Below are positions 10,794-18,776 of a DNA stretch of 64,000 nucleotides, one piece after another; positions within the stretch are counted from its first letter, which is position 1, and every line of letters begins with the position of its first letter. The stretch comes from Clostridia bacterium (GTDB lineage: Bacteria > Bacillota > Clostridia > Christensenellales > UBA1242). Location of the stretch: the NCBI GenBank assembly GCA_023228225.1, contig JALOBO010000003.1, positions 44,056 to 108,055 of the forward strand, written 5' to 3'. The position numbers and the translations under genes were made by a program. Under the pieces are notes generated by a model. It was not told where the DNA came from and ran no database searches. It was given only the letters and a program-made list of their open reading frames with translations.

Positions 10794-11519
10794 TTAAATT
10801 GTAACTTGAGATAAATCAGTAATACCAGCAACAGATATTACTTCCCATGCATTAGTTGCACTTGCGAATTGTAAAATCAATTTCAATTTACCTAAAATTG
10901 TTGGCGTAGCACTTATTGTTGCAATTGTAGTTCCTACTGCATTTTTCAATGTTAATGCGCCACTAGCAAATGTACCTGGGACATTATGTAAAATCAAAAT
11001 TTGTCCATCAACGCCATTTTCGATTGTTGCTTGTGTTGTTGTGTTCCAAGTAATTGATGCTGTTGATGATCCTGTTGATACTAATGGCGATTCTGGTGTA
11101 GGATTAACTGATGTTCTACGAGATACTATTAAAGCATCACCAAATAATGTTTTTATTCCTACAGTTAATGCTTTATCTGCACCGCTTAAATTGACATTAC
11201 TAGAAAAATTTGTTACATCATTAATATTCACTATGCTATTAACAGTTACCGATGTAGTTTGGCCAATTGTTCCTAATGTTAAGTTACCTGCAATAACGCC
11301 AGTTCCTTCACAGTTAAAGATAACATCTGTAATTGGACGAGAATATTTTTTAATTAAAGTTGTCCCAATAGTTAATGATCCACCTGTTGTTGATGTATTT
11401 AAAAATGTTTCAATTTTATTTGCCTCGTCAGCTAAAATTTTAAAGTTTGATGCAATGTCAGGACGAGAAGATGCCATATTATCGCTACCAAGAATGTCTT
11501 TTATCACTATTTGTGCCAT
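10794..11519 (-). CDS. Repetitive beta-rich tail fibre/adhesin-like protein (241 aa)
   Basis: The product is rich in Thr, Ser, Gly, Asn and Val with little charge. It shows short repeating strand-turn units (for example GNLTLGTIGQTTSVTVNSIVNI) typical of trimeric fibre shafts or decoration proteins. The C-terminal half (about 165-235) resembles small beta domains at fibre tips with the pattern GQILILHN...TLKN...LKLILQF..NAWEVIS. A helical N-terminal part (about 10-40) could attach it to the tail. It is the first gene of the 11519-4986 unit, with a late-type promoter 13 nt upstream. Receptor binding is a reasonable inference but not demonstrated. Confidence 0.65.
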   Translation of the reverse strand: MAQIVIKDILGSDNMASSRPDIASNFKILADEANKIETFLNTSTTGGSLTIGTTLIKKYSRPITDVIFNCEGTGVIAGNLTLGTIGQTTSVTVNSIVNINDVTNFSSNVNLSGADKALTVGIKTLFGDALIVSRRTSVNPTPESPLVSTGSSTASITWNTTTQATIENGVDGQILILHNVPGTFASGALTLKNAVGTTIATISATPTILGKLKLILQFASATNAWEVISVAGITDLSQVTI

Positions 11520-11532
11520 GATGTATATTATT

Positions 11533-11548
11533 TTTATTTTATATATTC
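11533..11548 (-). promoter_or_regulatory. Late-type promoter (GAATATATAAAATAAA)
   Basis: Minus-strand GAATATATAAAATAAA, 13 nt before the ATG of the fibre-like gene at 11519. Same motif as before other virion genes. Confidence 0.6.
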
Positions 11549-11569
11549 CTTAAAATTTTTATTCTAATT

Positions 11570-12265
11570 TTAAGATTGCAAATTTGCAATTGCATGAGCA
11601 GCATTAACAAGTGCCATTACGTCAGCTTCACAATATTTTACAATATCGTTAATTCTGCCAGCGTAAAAATATGCATGCACCATTGTACCGTCCATTTCTG
11701 ATTTAGGGCTAGGAACACCTAAAGAATATGCCATTTCATCAAATGTAACTGATTCGTAAGATGAACTTTTCCAAAACTCCATTAAATCTAAACATGTTAT
11801 ATCCCATGGTTTTTTGTTATACGTTGAAATGTTGCCAGATGGCACAATTCCATTCATACACATTTTTTTGAACACCCAAGGAATATCGAACGATTTTATA
11901 TTATAGCCGCATAAAGTTAAGTTAACAGAATGCACTTGGTCGAATACTTTTTTTGCTTCTTTAATCAATAAAGATTCATCTTCATTTTTTATACTGCCGA
12001 GTTTTAGTGAGCCGTCAGTATTATAATATGCGTATGATATACATACAATTCTGCCATATTCTGCAATTAATGATGCATTCTTTTGATAGCATTCATCTAC
12101 AGTTCCAGTCCATTGTAAATCGTTTGGATTTTGTTTTTGTTTACGTTTTACTTTTCCTTCGAATAAGTGTGCACCTCTTTCATCGTTTTTTGAAAAAGAA
12201 TTAAAATCAGAATATTTGCCCGCTGTTTCGATATCCCAATAAAAAAGTTTGTTTGCGTTAATCAT
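11570..12265 (-). CDS. DEDD-family 3'-5' exonuclease (DnaQ/PolB-exo-like)
   Basis: A 231-aa single-domain exonuclease. Exo I is DIET at residues 11-14 (D11, E13). Exo II is the GYNIKSFDIPW block with its conserved Asp. Exo III is YCEADVMAL near the C-terminus, which has the Y-x3-D spacing of the DEDDy subgroup seen in family-B polymerase proofreading domains. These residues coordinate the two metal ions that hydrolyse 3' ends of DNA. No polymerase domain follows, so it is a freestanding exonuclease. It has a TGTATATAAT-type promoter, unlike the virion genes on either side, which fits expression with replication enzymes. Substrate preference cannot be read from the sequence. Confidence 0.85.
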   Translation of the reverse strand: MINANKLFYWDIETAGKYSDFNSFSKNDERGAHLFEGKVKRKQKQNPNDLQWTGTVDECYQKNASLIAEYGRIVCISYAYYNTDGSLKLGSIKNEDESLLIKEAKKVFDQVHSVNLTLCGYNIKSFDIPWVFKKMCMNGIVPSGNISTYNKKPWDITCLDLMEFWKSSSYESVTFDEMAYSLGVPSPKSEMDGTMVHAYFYAGRINDIVKYCEADVMALVNAAHAIANLQS

Positions 12266-12301
12266 TGTTAGAAATTTAAAGATTCTTATATAGTTAGTTA
12301 T

Positions 12302-12315
12302 AAATTATATACATA
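12302..12315 (-). promoter_or_regulatory. TGTATATAAT-type promoter (early/middle class)
   Basis: Minus-strand TATGTATATAATTT, about 36 nt before the exonuclease ATG at 12265. Belongs to the second promoter class, found before enzyme genes. Confidence 0.5.
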
Positions 12316-12440
12316 ATAAAAAAATAGTTTATTTAAAAGTTTTTCTTCAAAAATGAAACTATTTCTGAAATCTGAATATAATAATTACTCAATTTCGGTA
12401 AGGGTAGTATAGTAGTAGGTAGACTAAATACTCAGGTAAA

Positions 12441-12506
12441 CTCAGGTTATTCTCAGTTTACTTTAATTATACATTTCTATAGGTAAAAACTCAGGTTATT
12501 CTCAGT
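12441..12506. repeat. Direct repeat pair ctcaggttattctcagt
   Basis: Identical 17-mers at 12441-12457 and 12490-12506 start 49 bp apart. The identity extends leftward through aggtaaa with a 2-bp insertion in the second copy. Each copy itself contains ctcagg and ctcagt half-units, so ctcag occurs five times in about 80 bp. Confidence 0.85.
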
Positions 12507-12522
12507 CGCTAGTCTACACTAG

Positions 12523-13080
12523 TTAAACTTTTACTGTATTAATTGAAACATTAGGTATTGATTCTTCTAATGATTTAGCCATTTGCAGATTCTCTGCATT
12601 ATCATCAAAAAAGGTTAAATCTTTATAGCCTTGTTTAATCAATCTTATAATAGCTTCCTGTTTTCGTTCTGCAGTACTACCTTGTAAATTCCATTTAGGA
12701 TCTCCAATTGCAATTACCAATTGTGGAAGAATATCAATTTTATGATATAGAAAAAATTCTCTAATCATATCAGATTTTTGTCTAGCAGTAAGTATACATA
12801 TGTGTGTGCCTTTTTGGTATTCGTGTTTAAGCAATAACATGTATTTTGTTAATTTGGATTTTCGTAATATGCCATAATCCTGGAAATCATCAAAGTTCAA
12901 TATTCTGCCTTCCTTTTCAACATACGTATTATATTCTGCAGGTGTTAATTCTTTAACCAAACTACCAGTTGCCGCATCCATTACTTTAATTTTTGCTTTA
13001 CTTATGACTAACGTGTCATCTAAATCAAATATCATTAATTTATCAGAACTTTTCCCTTTTATGTTAAATCCTTCGTTCAT
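12523..13080 (-). CDS. HAD-superfamily phosphatase (PNKP/5'-nucleotidase-like)
   Basis: A 185-aa HAD hydrolase. Motif I is DLDDT with the nucleophile D19 and general acid D21, motif II is ILTAR, and motif IV is FFDDN; a Lys precedes the last as motif III. The compact cap resembles the phosphatase half of phage polynucleotide kinase and other small phage HAD enzymes, so a nucleotide or DNA 3'-end phosphate is the likely substrate, but this cannot be fixed by eye. It starts 2 nt after the stop of the FN3 protein gene, so it appears to be read through with virion genes although it is an enzyme. The upstream neighbour is structural and the downstream neighbour is an exonuclease. Confidence 0.75.
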   Translation of the reverse strand: MNEGFNIKGKSSDKLMIFDLDDTLVISKAKIKVMDAATGSLVKELTPAEYNTYVEKEGRILNFDDFQDYGILRKSKLTKYMLLLKHEYQKGTHICILTARQKSDMIREFFLYHKIDILPQLVIAIGDPKWNLQGSTAERKQEAIIRLIKQGYKDLTFFDDNAENLQMAKSLEESIPNVSINTVKV

Positions 13081-13082
13081 TA

Positions 13083-13802
13083 TTAAATAGTTTTAAATGT
13101 TAATGATGGACTATAAATAGAACAATCATTTTCGTAATTTGCAAGTACTCTAATTTCATATGTTTCATCATAATCTAAATTATCGAAATGATATTTAGAT
13201 TCAGTTATATTTTCAATATATATCCATTCAGAATTTGCGGTATATAATTTTTTTCTGTATGATAGATTAAACGATACTGCATTTGTATTTTCATTTGTAA
13301 AATAAAAATCCAAAGAAACTGTGTTTGATGATCTTACAAGATTTGTTACATACAAATTATTTGGATAGTTTTTATTTAACGAATCGCTAATTATATATGC
13401 AAAATTGCACTTTAACAATTCATCAGCATCACTGTTTGCAATGTCTGTATTTGATAATACAGATATAAAAGTTGATATAGTATCAGTTGTTACATTAGTA
13501 ACTTTTAGTACTACATCGTTTTCAGCATTAATATTAGGAAGTGTTTTATTACGAAATGCACATAATATTTCCTGTCCTATAAAAATTCTATTAGGCAATA
13601 CATTAGAATTGCCATTGACATAATCTCCGGTAACTGTCAATAAATAACTTTTAACATTTTTTGGTACACCTGATGGACCTGTGACAGGTTGTTCTGTTAC
13701 AATTGAAACTGCAATGTCTAAATCATTCGCATTAATTAAACCGATGTTGCCATCACTATTAGCATTTTCAATAATAGTATATAAGTCGCCAATTTTTCTC
13801 AT
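13083..13802 (-). CDS. Virion protein with C-terminal fibronectin type III domain
   Basis: A 239-aa protein. The last 90 residues form a fibronectin type III-like module, with W in the C strand region (EWIYIEN), the tyrosine-corner-like DYDETYEIRVLA and a final strand. The N-terminal part is beta-rich and unrecognised. FN3 modules are common in phage baseplate and fibre proteins, where they are thought to bind carbohydrate or space domains. The start codon overlaps the stop of the 1546-aa gene (TAATG), so the two are translationally coupled and probably assembled together in the baseplate. Confidence 0.65.
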   Translation of the reverse strand: MRKIGDLYTIIENANSDGNIGLINANDLDIAVSIVTEQPVTGPSGVPKNVKSYLLTVTGDYVNGNSNVLPNRIFIGQEILCAFRNKTLPNINAENDVVLKVTNVTTDTISTFISVLSNTDIANSDADELLKCNFAYIISDSLNKNYPNNLYVTNLVRSSNTVSLDFYFTNENTNAVSFNLSYRKKLYTANSEWIYIENITESKYHFDNLDYDETYEIRVLANYENDCSIYSPSLTFKTI

Positions 13803-16800
13803 TATCGTACATTTATTAAACCTTGTTTTGTTGTTACTGCTGAGTTACCATTTATATCGAATATTTCTAATGATACATCATATGCACCTTCCTTTGTAAA
13901 CGTCCAAATTAAATGTTCCTTTGTAACTACGCATTCATCAAGTTTTGTTTCGTGATTTGTTATTGTCCATTTATATGAATTTTTACCAGCGATTTTTGAG
14001 TTCGTTGCAATAAAGAATAACGTTGTCATTCTTTTAATATTCATTATTGTTCTTGACGCAATTAAATCATCCCATGTAAATGGGCTTGTTATTGCATAAT
14101 CATATAATAATCTATATGCATCAGCATATCTCCAATCAACACTGTTTATTAAAGATGGAAATTTAGCATATATAGTATCATTTAAATCTGCTGGTTCATA
14201 ATACAAGAATTTGTTTGCATTTGAATTATAAACGTATCGTTCAGATGGAATTACTGAATAATCAACTTTTTCGGCAGGATACCAACCTTTATTATCGGTA
14301 TGGTCATAGCCAAATTCATAATATGCTCGTGCAACAGGATTCCAATTTGCATATTTATTATCTAAACCATATATGTATGGATTAACCCAATTGCTCCAAT
14401 TACCAACAGGATATGTATGACTATAATTTGGGTCTGCATATTTACCTAATACTCCATTTGCAAATTGTAAATATCCTAAATAGTATATGCCTTCGCCTTT
14501 TGCTGTTGCGTTTATTTTATAAGTTATCGGCGAACCTACTGCGGATAAAGAATATCTGAATCTTTGAAGACCTTCGTTTTCAGTTGAATTTAATTCATCA
14601 ACAGCAGCGATAAACTGTTCTTCTAATGTGCCATTAACAGGTATTGTCTTAAATTCAAAAAATGGCAATTCATTGAATTGTATTCTGCCGTTAGGTTTAA
14701 CCATCATAATTTCAAATTCACATAATGGTGCTTTGTTATATTCTAACATATTCCAAGTCAAATGACTACAGTCATCCCATGTAACTTCATCGAAATTATC
14801 CCATGTATATATGTCAGTACCGTATCTGTTACGTGCATAATCTTCATCAAAAGTAATATAACTCATGTCAAAATCAGGTGACATATAATATAATTCAGAA
14901 TGCGTATCATCCAATGTTAATAACGTATTGTCATTTTCAAATCCTATGTTTGTTACAAGTAATGAGAAAGATCCATCATTAATAATGTAATCGAATCTCC
15001 AATCATTACTATCATACGCAAATTGTGCATTATAAGGGTAATCATTAAAATTCAAGAAAACTGTATTAGCATTTTCGTTATTATCAATAAAGTGTCTAAG
15101 TTTTACTGTAAACGACCAATATTCATATGAAATTTCATTTGTTGAACCTACCATAATGCCCATGTCATTATCAATTTCGATAACATCAAGTATTGTATTT
15201 GTGCCATCATATCGAATATGCTGAACATGCAATGATTGCTCTATAGGACCATAAGAAGTATTAGAAATAACTTTAATTATTGAAAACCCTGGTATTAATT
15301 CATCGTAAGTAACGTTATCAAAAATATCAGTTGCTATAAATGGTAATGTTACAGTTTTGGTTTCAGCATTGAATGCAAAATTTCCATTAGATATTGTTCT
15401 TAATTTGTAAACTTTGCCATATTCAGATTTAACTTTATTTATTGCAACATCAGTATTTATTGCAACAATGTTTGATGATTCTGCAACAGTACCTGTTATT
15501 AGAATATTAGAAACAACTGGCACATTAATCGAATCTTGTTCAAAAATTGCATATTCGCCAACAGCAATACCTTCATTATTATTATTTACTTTTGAAATAT
15601 CACCTTCAATTAAAACAGTACCGCCAACTTCTCGAAGTAAATCCCAATTCGTATTCACCCCTCTAGGTATGCTATCACATACTACAGTTGTTTCGCCTTC
15701 GATTGAATAATCAGCAGATAATACACCGGCTCTGTATATGATTTCATCACTCCGTAAGTAAACAAAATCTTGTGGAATTCCATTAATTGCATTTCTTAAT
15801 TTTGGCGTAACATATTGTCCGTCACAAATAATAGTATTTAATGAAACTCTGGTAATATTACCAACGTAACGATCTTTTTCTGAAATTCTTATTATTTTTC
15901 TTTTTTGATTTTGTATGAAAGGTTTTTCTTGGTCTTTATATTTTGATATATCCAAGTCATCCCATGTTAATCCATCCAAGTCATCCCATGTTACATCATT
16001 TGCAATTGCAGGATTTCTCCATTGGCAATTCATTTCATCCCAAGTAGTATTTGGTAATTCATCCCACGTAAGTACAGTATTTAAAGAACGGCCAAATGCA
16101 ATAAAATCAACATTAGGCAATGAAACAATTAATGTTTTTCTTTTTCTAACTGAATGATTTGTCAAGTCATATAAAATACATGTGATATTATACTCGCCAA
16201 TGTATGGTAAGTCAACGTAGACATTTTTATATGTCGATATTTTGCCTCTTACGTTATATGTAAATTTGCCTTTTGTTGAATGTTCAACAAGCCATTCAAC
16301 TTCATACATTTCTTTTTGAGCAATATCGTCCCATGTGGTTGCTACTAAATCGTCCCATGTTACAGGACAATCGTCCCATGCAAGTATAAAGTCATTTAAT
16401 ATCAATTCAGTTCTACACGCAATTGGTCCAGCATTATTTTTAAATGGTCCAGCATTCATAAAATTATTTAGGAATATGTCCTTTAGCGTAGATATATTTG
16501 TGTCATCAGATGGTTGTTCAACATTTGGTTCTCCATAGTTTTGAAGATCCGTTATTAAACCATCATTTGCATTTATTGCAAAGTCTACCGTATCATTTCT
16601 GTTAATTTCATATGCAACAACATCATCTTTCCAAATGTTTACTGCCCATCTATCGAAATAGATACCTTCGCCAACAATATCAATTATTCTTGCATTTAAT
16701 GGCATGAATTTATTTTTCAAATATTCACGTAATGCAAATAATTTTATGATAACTTCATCTTCACTGAACATGAAAGCATCTTCGGTAATTGGCATTCCAT

Positions 16801-18442
16801 AAATATCATATTCACCAGATTCTTTTGTTATATCGTAGAAAAGACCGAATAAATTTGTTTTCTTCCAAACGTTATTTGGTAGCATTTCTTCTGATTGCCA
16901 ATGCTTACCTTTTTGTGCAAGTTGCATCGGTATTTCAATTTGTTTGAAATATTGTTCTTGGATAGAAATGATTTCATCTTGTTCCATTGGCATAGGAACA
17001 GTTGTTTGAATTGCTTGTATAACTTTTAATGAATCTAAATCATTTGACAAAACATTTTTACCTGTTGTTGGTTCTTGTATGTCTGAATTAATTTGGTATA
17101 CACGTTTTCCTGTTATTCCTCTAGATTCCTCAGTTTTCATAAACGGTGTCAAGTTTCCGTTTTCTTTACTATTAAAATCAACATTATCTTCTCCGAATCT
17201 GCCAATTATTTCTGAATCTTCAGCTGGTAATGGGAATCCTTGTTTATTTAAAGAATTTGGCAATGGCTTAAATGAATTACCAAAACTATGTAATGAAGTT
17301 AAATCAATTGGCAAATTTGTAGATGCACTCATTGATGCCAATGAGTTTTTTGTTTTTAACTTTTGCGTTTTTTTCGCATTAAGCCAATATTCTTTTAATC
17401 GAGTATCGCCATATCCAAAATAATTTATGATATTTATTAATGCTTTATACGATCCTATATATGGGAAAATATTATGATATTCTAAAAGCATTTCTTTTCT
17501 TTTTGCATTTAATAACAAAAAGTTAGGTAATTCTTCGTTAATATCTGAGTCTCTGAATATCTTTAATTCTTGAAGATTTACCTGTATGCCAAAATTTTCT
17601 AGCATCAATTTTAAACGTTCATCTTCACCTATTATTTCTGCTCTGAATTTTATCGTAGCATAAATGTAATCATTTCCTTGCACTGTTTCATATATAGATA
17701 ATGATCTTTCAAATATTCCTTCTACTTCAGATTTAACAGATACGTTAAATGAAATTGCATTACTTTTATTTAATATGATATTTCTTTTTCCGTTAAAAAC
17801 TTCATCTGATAAACCATCATCAATAATCGCAGTTGATACATTTACAATATTTACGAACGGCCGTTCATCACTTGTGTAATCAATATCAAATAATGAAATT
17901 TCATCTTCTGTGTTATCTTCAAATTTGCCATTTAAAGATGTTGTAACAGTATTAAAAATATCTTTGTATGTTCTTGGAGATGTATAAACGCTTTCTTGTG
18001 AATTTATATCTGTCATTTCTTCTAGCATATAAATCTGCGCAGTTTCGATTAAACCTGTAGAGATTTTTGGCGTATAAACATCGCCCGTGTAAACATACGA
18101 TGGATAACAAAAACCTGTAGGATTTGCAGGCAATTGAATACTTAAGATTTCACCATCAGGACCTAACATTATAAAATCAGCAGAATCAATTAAATAAACA
18201 GTCCCAGTGTCTTTATCATTTATAGTGATTGTGAGTTTATCGTTATATTTTGTTCCACCTTTTACAATATGAAATAATTCGATATTTCCATAAACATTAG
18301 TGACAACCTCAATTTTTGCATCAGCATAGTCAACAACCGTATCGTCATTTCGATTAACTGTAACCGTAACATATTCTTCTTTGTTAAGATTAAGTTTCTT
18401 TCCGTATTTGTCGAAAAAATGTAAATTGTGATATAATATCAT
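13802..18442 (-). CDS. Giant baseplate protein (1546 aa), gpI-position, with PKD-like domains and TWDD repeats
   Basis: The region at about residues 265-355 has the outline of P2 gpI-type tail proteins, with a helical segment, the phrase YIGSYKALINIINYFGYG, then an EYW turn. The gene also sits where gpI would be, two genes after the J-like protein. At least two Ig/PKD-like beta modules are visible, at about 720-775 and at the C-terminus (about 1470-1546). Eleven short [TA]WDxx motifs (mostly TWDDL) occur in clusters near residues 689-710, 785-830, 1205-1235 and 1457. No signal peptide or enzyme motif was seen. A late-type promoter precedes it and the FN3 gene overlaps its stop. A baseplate wedge or fibre-connector role is inferred. 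Confidence 0.75.
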   Translation of the reverse strand: MILYHNLHFFDKYGKKLNLNKEEYVTVTVNRNDDTVVDYADAKIEVVTNVYGNIELFHIVKGGTKYNDKLTITINDKDTGTVYLIDSADFIMLGPDGEILSIQLPANPTGFCYPSYVYTGDVYTPKISTGLIETAQIYMLEEMTDINSQESVYTSPRTYKDIFNTVTTSLNGKFEDNTEDEISLFDIDYTSDERPFVNIVNVSTAIIDDGLSDEVFNGKRNIILNKSNAISFNVSVKSEVEGIFERSLSIYETVQGNDYIYATIKFRAEIIGEDERLKLMLENFGIQVNLQELKIFRDSDINEELPNFLLLNAKRKEMLLEYHNIFPYIGSYKALINIINYFGYGDTRLKEYWLNAKKTQKLKTKNSLASMSASTNLPIDLTSLHSFGNSFKPLPNSLNKQGFPLPAEDSEIIGRFGEDNVDFNSKENGNLTPFMKTEESRGITGKRVYQINSDIQEPTTGKNVLSNDLDSLKVIQAIQTTVPMPMEQDEIISIQEQYFKQIEIPMQLAQKGKHWQSEEMLPNNVWKKTNLFGLFYDITKESGEYDIYGMPITEDAFMFSEDEVIIKLFALREYLKNKFMPLNARIIDIVGEGIYFDRWAVNIWKDDVVAYEINRNDTVDFAINANDGLITDLQNYGEPNVEQPSDDTNISTLKDIFLNNFMNAGPFKNNAGPIACRTELILNDFILAWDDCPVTWDDLVATTWDDIAQKEMYEVEWLVEHSTKGKFTYNVRGKISTYKNVYVDLPYIGEYNITCILYDLTNHSVRKRKTLIVSLPNVDFIAFGRSLNTVLTWDELPNTTWDEMNCQWRNPAIANDVTWDDLDGLTWDDLDISKYKDQEKPFIQNQKRKIIRISEKDRYVGNITRVSLNTIICDGQYVTPKLRNAINGIPQDFVYLRSDEIIYRAGVLSADYSIEGETTVVCDSIPRGVNTNWDLLREVGGTVLIEGDISKVNNNNEGIAVGEYAIFEQDSINVPVVSNILITGTVAESSNIVAINTDVAINKVKSEYGKVYKLRTISNGNFAFNAETKTVTLPFIATDIFDNVTYDELIPGFSIIKVISNTSYGPIEQSLHVQHIRYDGTNTILDVIEIDNDMGIMVGSTNEISYEYWSFTVKLRHFIDNNENANTVFLNFNDYPYNAQFAYDSNDWRFDYIINDGSFSLLVTNIGFENDNTLLTLDDTHSELYYMSPDFDMSYITFDEDYARNRYGTDIYTWDNFDEVTWDDCSHLTWNMLEYNKAPLCEFEIMMVKPNGRIQFNELPFFEFKTIPVNGTLEEQFIAAVDELNSTENEGLQRFRYSLSAVGSPITYKINATAKGEGIYYLGYLQFANGVLGKYADPNYSHTYPVGNWSNWVNPYIYGLDNKYANWNPVARAYYEFGYDHTDNKGWYPAEKVDYSVIPSERYVYNSNANKFLYYEPADLNDTIYAKFPSLINSVDWRYADAYRLLYDYAITSPFTWDDLIASRTIMNIKRMTTLFFIATNSKIAGKNSYKWTITNHETKLDECVVTKEHLIWTFTKEGAYDVSLEIFDINGNSAVTTKQGLINVR

Positions 18443-18458
18443 TGTATCTTATTGATTA

Positions 18459-18473
18459 TTTAATTATATATTC
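18459..18473 (-). promoter_or_regulatory. Late-type promoter (GAATATATAATTAAA)
   Basis: Minus-strand GAATATATAATTAAA, 16 nt before the ATG of the 1546-aa gene and just after the terminator of the previous unit. Confidence 0.55.
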
Positions 18474-18484
18474 CACAAAAAATA

Positions 18485-18506
18485 AAGGGACATTTTATTG
18501 TCCCTT
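18485..18506 (-). terminator. Rho-independent terminator
   Basis: Stem AAGGGACA/TGTCCCTT (18485-18492 with 18499-18506) with a 6-nt loop, followed on the minus strand by TTATTTTTT. It lies 3 nt past the stop of the 88-aa gene. Confidence 0.85.
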
Positions 18507-18509
18507 CGT

Positions 18510-18776
18510 TTATCGCATTTTGATATGATTTTTATTTATTGCGTAGTTTCTGAATTTCTTTATATATTTAATTGAGTCAATAACGTATGATAGTAAATCG
18601 TCAAATGATTGAAGAATTCCAGTTTTCCGTGGGTCATCAAAATAAATTTTAGAAATTGAACGTTCAAATAATTTACCATGATAATCAAATCCGTAATTTT
18701 GTACGTCATCTTGAAAATGTTCTGCTACTTCAAAATAACTTGGTCTATTTGCATACTTATTATTTTTTGTTGCCAT
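18510..18776 (-). CDS. Small baseplate-operon protein, unknown (88 aa)
   Basis: An 88-aa basic protein that I do not recognise. It is predicted mostly helical in the C-terminal half (FDDLLSYVIDSIKYIKKFRNYA), with an N-terminal YFEVAEHFQDDV segment, and has no cysteines or membrane segment. The ATG overlaps the stop of the J-like gene (TAATG) and a terminator follows 3 nt after its stop, so it is the last gene of the gp25-J unit. Position between J and the gpI-like protein suggests a small baseplate or assembly factor. Confidence 0.6.
   Translation of the reverse strand: MATKNNKYANRPSYFEVAEHFQDDVQNYGFDYHGKLFERSISKIYFDDPRKTGILQSFDDLLSYVIDSIKYIKKFRNYAINKNHIKMR

Larger units (their letters stand above)
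12266..12522. other. Longest intergenic region, with direct and inverted repeats
   Basis: This 257-bp gap is the longest non-coding stretch in a window where most gaps are under 50 bp. It holds a TGTATATAAT promoter for the exonuclease, two copies of ctcaggttattctcagt (12441-12457 and 12490-12506) with an extra partial ctcaggt at 12431, and an 8-bp inverted repeat gtagacta/tagtctac (12419-12426 and 12510-12517) that brackets the repeats. No ORF with a convincing start was seen. It could be an operator, a structured RNA or an origin-like element. Confidence 0.6.

Noticed and set aside
11041..11553. 170-aa plus-strand open frame
   Set aside because: Antisense to the low-complexity fibre-like gene, whose Thr/Val codons give few stops on the other strand.
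16327..16378. Regular repeats (tcgtcccatg) looking like a CRISPR-type array
   Set aside because: They are coding repeats for W-D-D pentads in a structural gene; spacing is irregular and in frame.
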